Assembly: GCA_023435325.1 (NCBI GenBank)
Contig: JAEYRT010000158.1
Coordinates: 1-8,624 of the forward strand
Direction of reading: 5' to 3'
DNA: 8,624 bases
From: Pseudomonadota bacterium
GTDB lineage: Bacteria > Pseudomonadota > Gammaproteobacteria > Burkholderiales > Burkholderiaceae_C
Shown here: positions 1-6,862 of the stretch, one piece after another
Numbering within the stretch: position 1 is the stretch's first letter
Layout of the letters: every line of letters starts with the position of its first letter
The notes under the pieces: generated by a model
What the model was told of the DNA's origin: nothing
Seen by the model: only the letters and a program-made list of their open reading frames with translations
Database searches by the model: none
Translations under genes and position numbers: made by a program

Positions 1-1
1 C

Positions 2-313
2 AAGATGCTCTATCAGCAAAGGGCCAACCTGTATGACGAAGAGCTGCTGCGCATTTCCGTCAGCACTTTGACGGCCTTGCCCCCCGGCACGATCGTGCGC
101 CTTGCCAATGGCGAACTGGCCGTTGTGCGCACACGGCAGAAAAAGGGGGCACAGCCAGATATCTGGACGCTTTATGACAGAAATGGCATGCCGGTCATGA
201 AGCCCCAGCACCGCGATGCTGGCAATCCGGAATATGCCATTACGGGCGTATTGCGCGTTGAAGAATGCCGATCCGCCATCCTGGTGATGAAACGCTTGTG
301 GACCCAACCCTAA
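2..313 (+). CDS. C-terminal end of a probable HD-GYP-type c-di-GMP phosphodiesterase (5' end outside window)
   Basis: The reading frame is open from the left edge to the TAA at 311-313, so only about the last 103 residues are visible. Near the middle is a PPGTIVRLANGELAVV stretch, the pattern found in the segment after the catalytic HD-GYP domain in many proteobacterial proteins (PPGT.VRL.NGE.avV). The HD and GYP catalytic motifs would lie upstream and cannot be checked here. If the assignment is right, the enzyme hydrolyses cyclic-di-GMP in the cytoplasm and so influences motility and biofilm formation. The next gene starts 11 bases after this stop codon on the same strand, so the two are probably co-transcribed. 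The family call rests on this tail only. The ATG at 5-7 is almost certainly internal. Confidence 0.6.
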   Translation, partial: KMLYQQRANLYDEELLRISVSTLTALPPGTIVRLANGELAVVRTRQKKGAQPDIWTLYDRNGMPVMKPQHRDAGNPEYAITGVLRVEECRSAILVMKRLWTQP

Positions 314-324
314 CCGAGCCCAAC

Positions 325-1974
325 ATGAAGAAGAACTTTCCTGTGACATCGCAAGAAATAGAAGTTCCAGAAGGCATTTCTCTCGTCTCCAAAACCGATC
401 TCAAAGGAATCCTGACCTACGCCAATAACGCTTTTGTCGAAATCAGCGGTTATGAACAGGAGGAATTGCTGGGCAAGAGCCACAACATCGTGCGTCACCC
501 CGACATGCCTGAAGCTGTGTTCAAGGACATGTGGGCCACCCTGCGAAGCGGCAAGCCCTGGCAGGGCCTGATCAAGAACCGCTGCAAAAACGGCGACTTT
601 TACTGGGTTGAAGCCTGTGTCGTGCCCATTCGCCGCAATGAGCAGACCATTGGCTACATGTCCGTGCGCCAGCGCACCAAACCTGAAGCGGTGGCTGCTG
701 TCCAGAAACTGTATGAGCGAGTGGCAGCGCAAGGCATGCCCCGGATCCTGAAAATGCCATCCTGGGTAGGCATCCGGTTTGGCATGCGTGCGGGCACTGT
801 TTTTGTGGCCTTGATGATGCTGGCTGGAGGCGCGCTGGGGATTGGTGGCCTGAAGCTGGCCGATGCGGCCTTTACCCGCATGTATCAGGAACAGTTCGAA
901 CCGGTCACGGCCGTAGGCCAAATTGAGGCACAGCTCAATGCCCTGCGTGCCAGCATGCTGGAGTCCCAGCTCTCCCGAGACAACCAGATACCCACAGGCA
1001 GAGCCACGTCCTATGTAGAGCAACTCCAGGGCCACTACGACGAAATAGACGAAATTTCCGACAAGCTGGACGGAGCTGCGCTGGCCGCCTCCGCAAGCAA
1101 TGCGCCTTTGACCCAGGCTCTGCAACGCTATATCGAAGAGGGGCGAAAAATCGTCCACCAGGCATCCGTCGGTGATGCAGCAACGGCCAGTCTTTCACCG
1201 GCCACATTCAACCAACTGCTGGATCTGGAGCGCAAGGCCAGTCTGACGGCACAGGCATTGCGCCAGTCCCTGAGCAATGCTGCACAGCAGGAATTCGCCC
1301 AAACCCTGGAGCGCAATGCAAGCATTCGCCAATTTGCTGTCGTCGGCATTGCACTGGGCCTGCTGATCGTCGCGGTGGTCGGACGCCTGTTCATCAGCGG
1401 TATCGTCAACCCCCTCAACGCCTCCATCCGCCAGCTCAACCGCATTGCCGAAGGTGATTTGCAAGGCAAGATCGAGCTCTCAGGCACGGGTGAAACCGCC
1501 CAGCTCAACCATGCCTCGGCCGTCATGCAGCTGCACCTGAAAGTGATGCTGGACGAGATCGCGCTGGCTGCACGCAGCATCCACCGCCACTGCAAAAAGC
1601 TCAATGCCGCTTTGTACGAAGTGACGGAACACTCCGAAGCCCAGCACGATCAGGTGTACTCCGCCATTCGCGCGCTGGATGCGGCCACTGCCGAAACCCG
1701 CGATTTGAGCGAGCGTGCCGAGCGCCTGCTCAACATGGCCCAGGCGCCTGATGAAACCCTGAGCCACGAAATCCGGGACCTGGCCACTGCCACCCGCTTG
1801 ACCGCCTTTGGCGCGGAAGAAGTCGCAGCCTCCATGCACCAGGTGGCCAGCCTGATTGTGGAAAACCGCGGCGAAGCGCAACTGGCCTGGCAAGCCTCCG
1901 AGGAGCTGATGCACACTGCCCGCGAGCTCAACAACTTGGTGGATTTTTTCGAACCCGAAAAGCAAGAGGCTTAG
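325..1974 (+). CDS. Aer-like PAS/HAMP receptor with shortened, degenerate signalling domain
   Basis: This is a 549-residue predicted inner-membrane sensor. The N-terminus (MKKNFPVTSQEIEVP) and PAS domain (about residues 5-118) closely follow the E. coli aerotaxis receptor Aer. N34, the IVRHPDMP segment with R57, H58 and D60, W79 and N85 sit at the same residue numbers as I recall for Aer's FAD pocket, so redox sensing through FAD is likely. A membrane helix at about 156-176, a helical region of roughly 155 residues resembling a four-helix-bundle sensor, and a second membrane helix at about 337-357 follow. HAMP spans about 358-410 (P363 and EGDL visible). Only about 139 residues remain after HAMP, much less than a normal chemoreceptor signalling hairpin, and no canonical tip is present. 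The start at 325 is preferred over the upstream ATG at 265, which would overlap the previous gene and extend beyond the Aer N-terminus. The Shine-Dalgarno is weak, so translation may depend on the upstream gene. Confidence 0.85.
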   Translation: MKKNFPVTSQEIEVPEGISLVSKTDLKGILTYANNAFVEISGYEQEELLGKSHNIVRHPDMPEAVFKDMWATLRSGKPWQGLIKNRCKNGDFYWVEACVVPIRRNEQTIGYMSVRQRTKPEAVAAVQKLYERVAAQGMPRILKMPSWVGIRFGMRAGTVFVALMMLAGGALGIGGLKLADAAFTRMYQEQFEPVTAVGQIEAQLNALRASMLESQLSRDNQIPTGRATSYVEQLQGHYDEIDEISDKLDGAALAASASNAPLTQALQRYIEEGRKIVHQASVGDAATASLSPATFNQLLDLERKASLTAQALRQSLSNAAQQEFAQTLERNASIRQFAVVGIALGLLIVAVVGRLFISGIVNPLNASIRQLNRIAEGDLQGKIELSGTGETAQLNHASAVMQLHLKVMLDEIALAARSIHRHCKKLNAALYEVTEHSEAQHDQVYSAIRALDAATAETRDLSERAERLLNMAQAPDETLSHEIRDLATATRLTAFGAEEVAASMHQVASLIVENRGEAQLAWQASEELMHTARELNNLVDFFEPEKQEA

Positions 1975-2020
1975 AGCCGATCACAGCCCCCGGCAGAACC
2001 AAGGTTGGCGACTGGGAGAA

Positions 2021-2040
2021 AGGCCGGGCCAGGCCGGGCT
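2021..2040. repeat. Short GC-rich tandem repeat in the convergent gap
   Basis: Two adjacent 10-base units (AGGCCGGGCC and AGGCCGGGCT) differ only at the last base. They lie between the converging receptor gene and hrpA, directly before a hairpin. They may be simple slippage. No function is evident. Confidence 0.6.
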
Positions 2041-2062
2041 GTGCCGCGCAGGCAGGCACAGC
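2038..2062. other. Hairpin between convergent genes, possible weak terminator
   Basis: GCTGTGCC (2038-2045) and GGCACAGC (2055-2062) form a perfect 8-bp stem with a 9-base loop, between the stop codons of the receptor gene (1974) and hrpA (2093). No T-run follows on either strand, so it is not a classical intrinsic terminator. It could stabilise 3' ends or assist termination. The rest of this 118-bp gap shows nothing else I can support. Confidence 0.4.
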
Positions 2063-2092
2063 AACAACGCACAGGCATAGGGTTACCGGCTC

Positions 2093-5000
2093 TCAGTGCT
2101 GCAGCTGCGCCCAGACCTTGTCCAGGCGCTTGCCGCTCACCGGGTACGGCGTGCGCAGCTCTTGGGCAAAAAAGCTCACGCGCAGCTCTTCAAGCATCCA
2201 GCGGTACTCCTGCATGCGGGCGTCGACCTGGCCCTTGCGCTCAGCCACCAGGCGCCAGTAGCGCTGCTCCAGCGGCTGCAACTCCTTGAGCTTGGCGGCA
2301 TCGCGGGCCGGGTCTGCCCGGTATTTGTCCAGGCGCGTGGTAATGGCCTTCAAGTAACGCGCATAGTGGCCCAGCTGCGTCCACGGCGCCACGGCAATAA
2401 AGTTCTTGGGCATGAGCTTGTTCAACTGCTCACCCGCGTCCTTCGTCGCCTCGGGCGCGTTCTTGGTGTCCTTGATCTTGCGCGCAGCGGCTGCGTACTC
2501 GGTCAGGATCACGCCCGCCATGCGTGCCACTTCGTTGGCGATTAGGGTCAGGCGGCCACGGCCGTCCTGCACACGCTGCTTGAAGTCGGCCTCGTTGGCA
2601 GGCAATGGGTCTTGCAAGAATGCGCGGTCAATCGCCACATCAATGATTTGCTGGCGCAGCTCTTCCTGCGTGCCCAGCGGCATATAGGCGACGGCCATTT
2701 TTTGCAGATCCGGAATGTTCTTTTCCAGATATTTGAGCGCATCCTTGATCTGCAGCGCAAACAGGCGGCGCAGACCGACGCGGTGCTTGGCTGCGGCCAC
2801 TTCGGGTTCGTCAAACACCTCGATACCGACTTCGGTGCCATGGTCGATCAAGGCCGGGAAACCAATCAAGGTGGTGTTGCCCTTGCTGATTTCCATCAGC
2901 TCCGGCAGCTCACCAAAAGTCCATGCGGTATAGCGCTGCTCGGCCTTTTGTGCAGGAACAGATTTGCTTACCGGTTTAGCATTTTTAGGAGCTGCTTGCG
3001 CCTGCTGTTGCTTGTTTTCAGATACTTTTATATCTGAAGTGCCTGATTTATCTACGCTAGCAGCTACTTTTAATGAAGCCAAGGCCTGGAACGCGCCACG
3101 TGCCTTGGCGCCCCATTCCGCCTTGAGCGCGGCCAGATTGCGGCCCTGACCCAGCTGGCGGCCATGCTCGTCAATCACGCGGAAGTTCATGAACAGGTGC
3201 GGGCTGAGCATGTCGAGCTTGAAGTCGGCGCGTTTGACATCCAGCGAGGTCTCATCACGCACCTGCTTGAGCAGCACATCAATCAAGCCGCCCTTGGCCC
3301 AGCGTTCGGACTGCGTGAACAGCTCGGCCAGACGCTGTGCACTTTCGGGCAGCGGCACAAAACGGCTGCGCGGGCGCTGCGGCAGGCTCTTGAGCAACGC
3401 CTGAATCTTGTCCTTGAGCATGCCGGGCACCAGCCACTCGGCACGCTCTTCCGAAACCTGGTTGAGCACAAACAGCGGCACGGTCACCGTCACGCCGTCG
3501 CGCGCATCGCCGGGGTTGTGCAGGTAAGTGGCCGAACAATCCACGCCGCCGAGCTTGATGACCTTGGGGAAGTTGTCTGTGGTGATGCCTGCGGCCTCAT
3601 GGCGCATCAACTCGTCCCTGGACAAGCGCAGCAACTCGGCCTGCCCCTTGCTGGCCGTGCGGAACCACTTGTCAAAGGTCGCACCGCTGTAGATGCCCTT
3701 GGGGATGTGCTGCTCGTAAAAAGCGTAGATCAGCTCATCATCCACCAGCACGTCCTGGCGGCGGGACTTGTGCTCCAAGTCCTCGATCTTGCGCACCATC
3801 TTCTGGTTGGCGGGCAGGAAGTGCCATTGCGTATCCCACTGCCCTTCGACCAGCGCCTGGCGAATGAACATGGTGCGTGCCGCATCCGGATCGACGCGGC
3901 CGTAGCTCACGCTGCGGCCGTTGTAGACCACCAGGCCATACAGCGTGGCGCGCTCCTGCGCCACCACATCGGCCTGTTTTTTGGACCAATGTGGATCCAG
4001 CAGTTGTTTCTTGAGCAGGTGCGCGCCCACTTCTTCCAGCCACTGCGGCTCAATCGCTGCAATGCCACGGCCATACAGGCGCGAGGTTTCCACCAACTCT
4101 GCCGCCACAATCCAGCGGCCGGGCTTCTTGCTCAGGTGCGCGCCAGGGTGGGGGTGGAACTTGATGCCGCGTGCGCCCAGGTAGGCATCGCTTTCCTCTC
4201 CCTTGTAACCGATGTTGCCCAGCAGTCCGGACAGCATGGACAGGTGCACGGCGTCATAGCCTGCGGCTTCGTTATTGATCAGCCATTTCTGCTCTTTGAC
4301 CACCGTCAGCAGCTGGCTGTGAATGTCGCGCCACTCGCGCACGCGGCGGATGTTGATGAAGTTCTGGCGCAGCAACTGCTCCCACTGGCGGTTGCTGAGC
4401 TTGTGCGTGGCTTCTGCCTCCTGCGGCTCCGCCGGATTGAACAGTGCCAGGCGCTCTTGTACCGTGCCTTCGACCTGCGCCCCGCTGGCGCGCTGGCTCA
4501 CCGGCAAAAAGGCCTGGTTGCGCGCACTGGGTTTGGCAGCTGGCGCGTTTTGCGCTGCCATTTCACGGCGTGTCCTGGCGACCACCTTGCCGCCGCGTGC
4601 GTCATGCAGCCACTTCCACAGGCGCAGGTAGCCGGTGAATTCGCTTTTCTCGTCATCAAACTTGGCGTGCTGCTGGTCAGCCTGTTGCTGGGCCTCCAAG
4701 GGCCGGTCACGCACGTCCTGCACGCTCAATGCGGCGGCAATGATTAACACCTCTGCCAGCGCCCCACGCTCGCGCGCTTCCACGATCATGCGGCCTACGC
4801 GCGGGTCCAGCGGCAGGCGCGACAGTTCCTTGCCCATGTGCAGCAGGTTGCCACGCTCGTCCACCGCGCCCAGTTCTGCCAGCAGCTGGTAGCCGTCGGC
4901 AATGGCGCGACCCGAAGGAGCTTCCAGAAACGGGAAGTTCACCACATCGCCCAGGCCCAGCGACTTCATGCGCAGAATCACACCGGCCAGCGAGGAACGC

Positions 5001-6148
5001 AGAATTTCCGGGTCGGTAAACGGCGTACGGCTGCTGAAGTCTGCCTCGTCATAGAGGCGAATACAGATACCGTCAGCCACACGACCGCAGCGGCCTGCGC
5101 GCTGATTGGCGGCGGCCTGTGAAATGGGCTCAACCAGCAACTGCTCCACCTTGGAGCGGAAGGAATAACGCTTCACACGTGCCGTGCCCGCATCGATCAC
5201 ATAGCGGATGCCCGGTACCGTGAGCGAGGTTTCCGCCACATTGGTGGCCAGCACAATGCGTCGGCCCGTGTGACCATCAAAAATACGGTCTTGCTCGGCC
5301 TGTGACAGGCGCGAGAACAGCGGCAGCACCTCGGCACTGCGCAAGGCGGGTTGGTGCTGCAAGTGCTTGCGCAAATGGTCGGCCGCTTCGCGGATTTCAC
5401 GCTCACCGGGCAGGAACACCAGAATGTCGCCGCCCTTGGCACCGCCGCTCCAGAGTTCGTCCACGCCATCGGCGATGGCATCGTTGAGGTCGTAGTCCTT
5501 TTTTTCCTCAAACGCCCGGTAGCGCACTTCCACGGGATAGGTGCGGCCCGAAACCATGATCACGGGCGCAGGGCCGTTCTTGCCTTCGAAGTGCTTGGCA
5601 AAGCGCTCGGCGTCGATCGTGGCGGAGGTCACCACCACTTTGAGGTCCGGGCGCTTGGGCAGAATCTGCTTGATATAGCCCAGCAAAAAGTCGATGTTCA
5701 GGCTGCGCTCGTGCGCCTCGTCGATGATCAGGGTGTCGTACTGTTTGAGCAGCGGGTCGGTCTGCGTCTCGGCCAGCAAGATGCCGTCGGTCATCAGCTT
5801 GACCGAAGCACCCTTTTGCAGCGTGTCCTGAAAACGCACCTTGTAGCCCACCACCTCGCCCAGTGGCGTGTTCAGCTCTTCAGCAATGCGCTTGGCGACC
5901 GATGAGGCCGCGATACGGCGTGGCTGGGTGTGGCCAATCAGGTGGCCGCGCACATTCCCCTGGGCATCGGGTACCTGGTTGACCTTGCCTCGTCCCAGCG
6001 CCAAGGCAATCTTGGGCAGCTGCGTGGTTTTGCCCGAGCCGGTTTCGCCGCAGACGATGATGACTTGGTGGCGGTCCATGGCCTCCATGATTTCTTCACG
6101 GCGGCTGGATACGGGCAAGGACTCGGGGAACGTGATCTTCAAAGGCAT
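2093..6148 (-). CDS. hrpA: ATP-dependent RNA helicase HrpA (DEAH/RHA family)
   Basis: This 1351-residue helicase compares with 1300 residues in E. coli HrpA, a cytoplasmic 3'-5' RNA helicase reported to act on stalled or collided ribosomes. From the chosen start, Walker A GETGSGKT is at 34-41, HTQPRR at 73-78, DEAH at 143-146, SAT at 175-177, motif V ATNVAETS at 301-308 and motif VI QRAGRCGR at 349-356. A helicase-associated region follows, then the OB-fold region at about 605-710 and the long HrpA-specific C-terminal domain (DUF3418 type), ending in the conserved WMLEELRVSFFAQELRTPYPVSGKR pattern (read in pieces). Compared with my memory of the E. coli protein there are two extra low-complexity stretches. 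One lies at about 515-580. The other, around 1025-1057, coincides with a palindromic element. The ATG at 6148 (MPLKITFPESL) is preferred over the upstream ATG at 6193 because the family begins close to the helicase core. No strong Shine-Dalgarno is seen. All catalytic motifs are intact. Confidence 0.95.
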   Translation of the reverse strand: MPLKITFPESLPVSSRREEIMEAMDRHQVIIVCGETGSGKTTQLPKIALALGRGKVNQVPDAQGNVRGHLIGHTQPRRIAASSVAKRIAEELNTPLGEVVGYKVRFQDTLQKGASVKLMTDGILLAETQTDPLLKQYDTLIIDEAHERSLNIDFLLGYIKQILPKRPDLKVVVTSATIDAERFAKHFEGKNGPAPVIMVSGRTYPVEVRYRAFEEKKDYDLNDAIADGVDELWSGGAKGGDILVFLPGEREIREAADHLRKHLQHQPALRSAEVLPLFSRLSQAEQDRIFDGHTGRRIVLATNVAETSLTVPGIRYVIDAGTARVKRYSFRSKVEQLLVEPISQAAANQRAGRCGRVADGICIRLYDEADFSSRTPFTDPEILRSSLAGVILRMKSLGLGDVVNFPFLEAPSGRAIADGYQLLAELGAVDERGNLLHMGKELSRLPLDPRVGRMIVEARERGALAEVLIIAAALSVQDVRDRPLEAQQQADQQHAKFDDEKSEFTGYLRLWKWLHDARGGKVVARTRREMAAQNAPAAKPSARNQAFLPVSQRASGAQVEGTVQERLALFNPAEPQEAEATHKLSNRQWEQLLRQNFINIRRVREWRDIHSQLLTVVKEQKWLINNEAAGYDAVHLSMLSGLLGNIGYKGEESDAYLGARGIKFHPHPGAHLSKKPGRWIVAAELVETSRLYGRGIAAIEPQWLEEVGAHLLKKQLLDPHWSKKQADVVAQERATLYGLVVYNGRSVSYGRVDPDAARTMFIRQALVEGQWDTQWHFLPANQKMVRKIEDLEHKSRRQDVLVDDELIYAFYEQHIPKGIYSGATFDKWFRTASKGQAELLRLSRDELMRHEAAGITTDNFPKVIKLGGVDCSATYLHNPGDARDGVTVTVPLFVLNQVSEERAEWLVPGMLKDKIQALLKSLPQRPRSRFVPLPESAQRLAELFTQSERWAKGGLIDVLLKQVRDETSLDVKRADFKLDMLSPHLFMNFRVIDEHGRQLGQGRNLAALKAEWGAKARGAFQALASLKVAASVDKSGTSDIKVSENKQQQAQAAPKNAKPVSKSVPAQKAEQRYTAWTFGELPELMEISKGNTTLIGFPALIDHGTEVGIEVFDEPEVAAAKHRVGLRRLFALQIKDALKYLEKNIPDLQKMAVAYMPLGTQEELRQQIIDVAIDRAFLQDPLPANEADFKQRVQDGRGRLTLIANEVARMAGVILTEYAAAARKIKDTKNAPEATKDAGEQLNKLMPKNFIAVAPWTQLGHYARYLKAITTRLDKYRADPARDAAKLKELQPLEQRYWRLVAERKGQVDARMQEYRWMLEELRVSFFAQELRTPYPVSGKRLDKVWAQLQH
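2980..3075. repeat. 96-bp AT-rich palindromic element embedded in frame in hrpA
   Basis: Three sets of inverted arms share one centre (between 3027 and 3028). The inner arms TTCAGATA (3017-3024) and TATCTGAA (3031-3038) pair perfectly over 8 bp. The middle arms AGCTGCTTGCG (2990-3000) and CGCTAGCAGCT (3055-3065) pair at 10 of 11 positions. The outer arms CATT (2980-2983) and AATG (3072-3075) pair perfectly. GC content is 38/96 (about 40%), against roughly 68% in the adjacent 60 bases. On the coding strand it uses TTA, ATA, GTA and AAA codons that are scarce elsewhere in the gene, and it encodes hydrophilic residues at about 1025-1057 of HrpA. The length is a multiple of three and the frame stays open. 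The AGCTGCT-AGCG arm resembles a dispersed repeat I remember from Comamonadaceae genomes; this is memory, not a search. Confidence 0.7.
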
Positions 6149-6158
6149 AAGGGGCGCA

Positions 6159-6164
6159 ATTATC
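6159..6164 (-). promoter_or_regulatory. Possible -10 element for hrpA
   Basis: Read on the minus strand this is GATAAT, one base from the sigma70 consensus, located 10 bases before the hrpA ATG. No convincing -35 hexamer lies at the right distance. If used, the transcript would have a leader of only a few bases, which would fit the missing Shine-Dalgarno. The only other sequence between hrpA and the upstream terminator is about 50 bases long. Weak evidence. Confidence 0.22.
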
Positions 6165-6204
6165 CCAGCACACGACCAGCCGTGCCGCACCATGGTTTAG
6201 GCGA

Positions 6205-6240
6205 AAAAAATCCCTGCAGCCATTGCCGCAGGGATTTTTT
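6205..6240 (-). terminator. Intrinsic terminator after the small secreted protein gene
   Basis: A 13-bp perfect stem pairs AAAAAATCCCTGC (6205-6217) with GCAGGGATTTTTT (6228-6240), with two more G-C pairs inside and a four-base loop. On the minus strand the GC-rich stem is followed by a T-run, as expected for ending transcription from the gene at 6275-6631 before hrpA. The symmetric A/T flanks could make it work in both directions, but no nearby plus-strand gene needs it. Confidence 0.9.
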
Positions 6241-6274
6241 GCAGGCAGCGAGCAAGCACCCGCGGCTGCACCGT

Positions 6275-6631
6275 TCAGTCCCGTTTGGTATCGACGTAGC
6301 CGGCGCCCAGACCAAAATTCAAACCGCCCTGGGCAAAGGAATAACCCACGTCACCCCCCAGGTAGACATTGTTCTTGCCCAGATAGGCAACCCCCACGTT
6401 CGGGCGAATGCCGCGATCCGCAAACGAATAGTCCAGCCCCAGATAACCTGCGGCCTTGTCTTCCTTGTCAGTGGAGAACACCTTCACTCCCAGCGCCGGA
6501 CCCGCAACGGGTTTGGGACCACCAAAAGTCCATGACAAACCCACACCCACACCGGCTCCTGCCAGTGCCGTCGTGGACAAAGTGGCTGCAGCAATTGCAC
6601 TGCAGGCGATAGCGACAAACTTTGCCTTCAT
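6275..6631 (-). CDS. Small exported glycine-rich protein, probable outer-membrane/beta-strand protein of unknown function
   Basis: This is a 118-residue protein. The first 24 residues are a clear signal peptide (MKAKF, a hydrophobic stretch, then TTALA), with cleavage predicted before GAGVG, giving a mature chain of about 94 residues. The mature part is rich in glycine, valine and tyrosine. It alternates small/polar and hydrophobic residues in short strand-like segments (VGVGLSWTF, YLGLDYSF, VGVAYLG, VYLGGDVGYSF, LNFGLGAGY), typical of outer-membrane beta strands. It is much shorter than a standard eight-strand barrel. It has no cysteine in the mature part and no lipobox. The ATG at 6631 is fixed by AGGAGG eight bases upstream and by the signal peptide; the upstream in-frame ATG at 6706 would bury the signal. 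It is monocistronic, ending in a strong terminator. I do not recognise a named family. Confidence 0.85.
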   Translation of the reverse strand: MKAKFVAIACSAIAAATLSTTALAGAGVGVGLSWTFGGPKPVAGPALGVKVFSTDKEDKAAGYLGLDYSFADRGIRPNVGVAYLGKNNVYLGGDVGYSFAQGGLNFGLGAGYVDTKRD

Positions 6632-6639
6632 ATGAAAGA

Positions 6640-6645
6640 CCTCCT
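6640..6645 (-). promoter_or_regulatory. Consensus ribosome binding site of the small exported protein
   Basis: On the minus strand this reads AGGAGG, with an 8-base spacer to the ATG at 6631-6629. It is the strongest Shine-Dalgarno in the window, it settles the start choice and it suggests high translation. Confidence 0.85.
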
Positions 6646-6707
6646 GATCCATAGCAAACGATGAACGGTCATTCTGGGGGCCGCCTGCGGCTTGCTGTCG
6701 GCCCAAT

Positions 6708-6727
6708 GTCTGATCGCCTTGTCAGAC
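6708..6727. repeat. Inverted repeat in the divergent intergenic region
   Basis: GTCTGA (6708-6713) and TCAGAC (6722-6727) are perfect inverted arms separated by 8 bases. They sit between the small exported protein gene (minus strand, start 6631) and the metallophosphoesterase gene (plus strand, start 6863). A dyad here could be a transcription factor operator or an RNA hairpin in a leader. A 6-bp match of this kind can also arise by chance. Confidence 0.35.
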
Positions 6728-6800
6728 GGCGTGCCTGTCGCAATTCCTTGCATGCGCAGGGTATAGACCCGGGGTGGCAACGTATGCCTGCTGTGCCCGG

Positions 6801-6809
6801 TGCTATGCT
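6801..6809 (+). promoter_or_regulatory. Possible extended -10 promoter for the metallophosphoesterase
   Basis: TGCTATGCT matches the extended -10 form TGnTATAAT with changes in the last hexamer only (TATGCT). It lies 53 bases before the ATG at 6863, leaving a leader of about 45 bases. No good -35 hexamer is visible, which extended -10 promoters tolerate. It sits in the loop of a short GCCCG/CGGGC dyad. Suggestive only. Confidence 0.3.
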
Positions 6810-6862
6810 CGGGCGCATCCGATACTGACCGGGCCTTGCTGCCCGCCGCTCCCTCCCTTCCT

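Noticed and set aside
265..324. Upstream ATG extending the Aer-like receptor by 20 residues
   Set aside because: It overlaps the preceding gene by 49 bases, and the added residues precede the well-recognised Aer-type N-terminus that starts at 325.
310..1158. 282-residue minus-strand open frame opposite the receptor gene
   Set aside because: Its histidine/glycine/glutamine-rich composition is typical of an antisense shadow of a GC-rich gene. It has no recognisable domain, and the plus strand has a clear protein family.
2005..2289. 94-residue plus-strand open frame crossing the convergent gap into hrpA
   Set aside because: It is alanine/proline/arginine-rich, has no plausible ribosome binding site, and mostly overlaps conserved hrpA coding sequence.
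3164..4747. 527-residue plus-strand open frame antisense to hrpA
   Set aside because: It is long but lies wholly opposite conserved HrpA sequence. The protein is a histidine/leucine/glutamine-rich mirror of the helicase with no domain. Long antisense frames are common in GC-rich genes.
6640..6800. A sigma70 promoter for the small exported protein gene
   Set aside because: I looked on the minus strand for paired -35/-10 hexamers. TTGCGA, TTGCCA and CAGAAT occur, but none has a partner at 16-18 bases.
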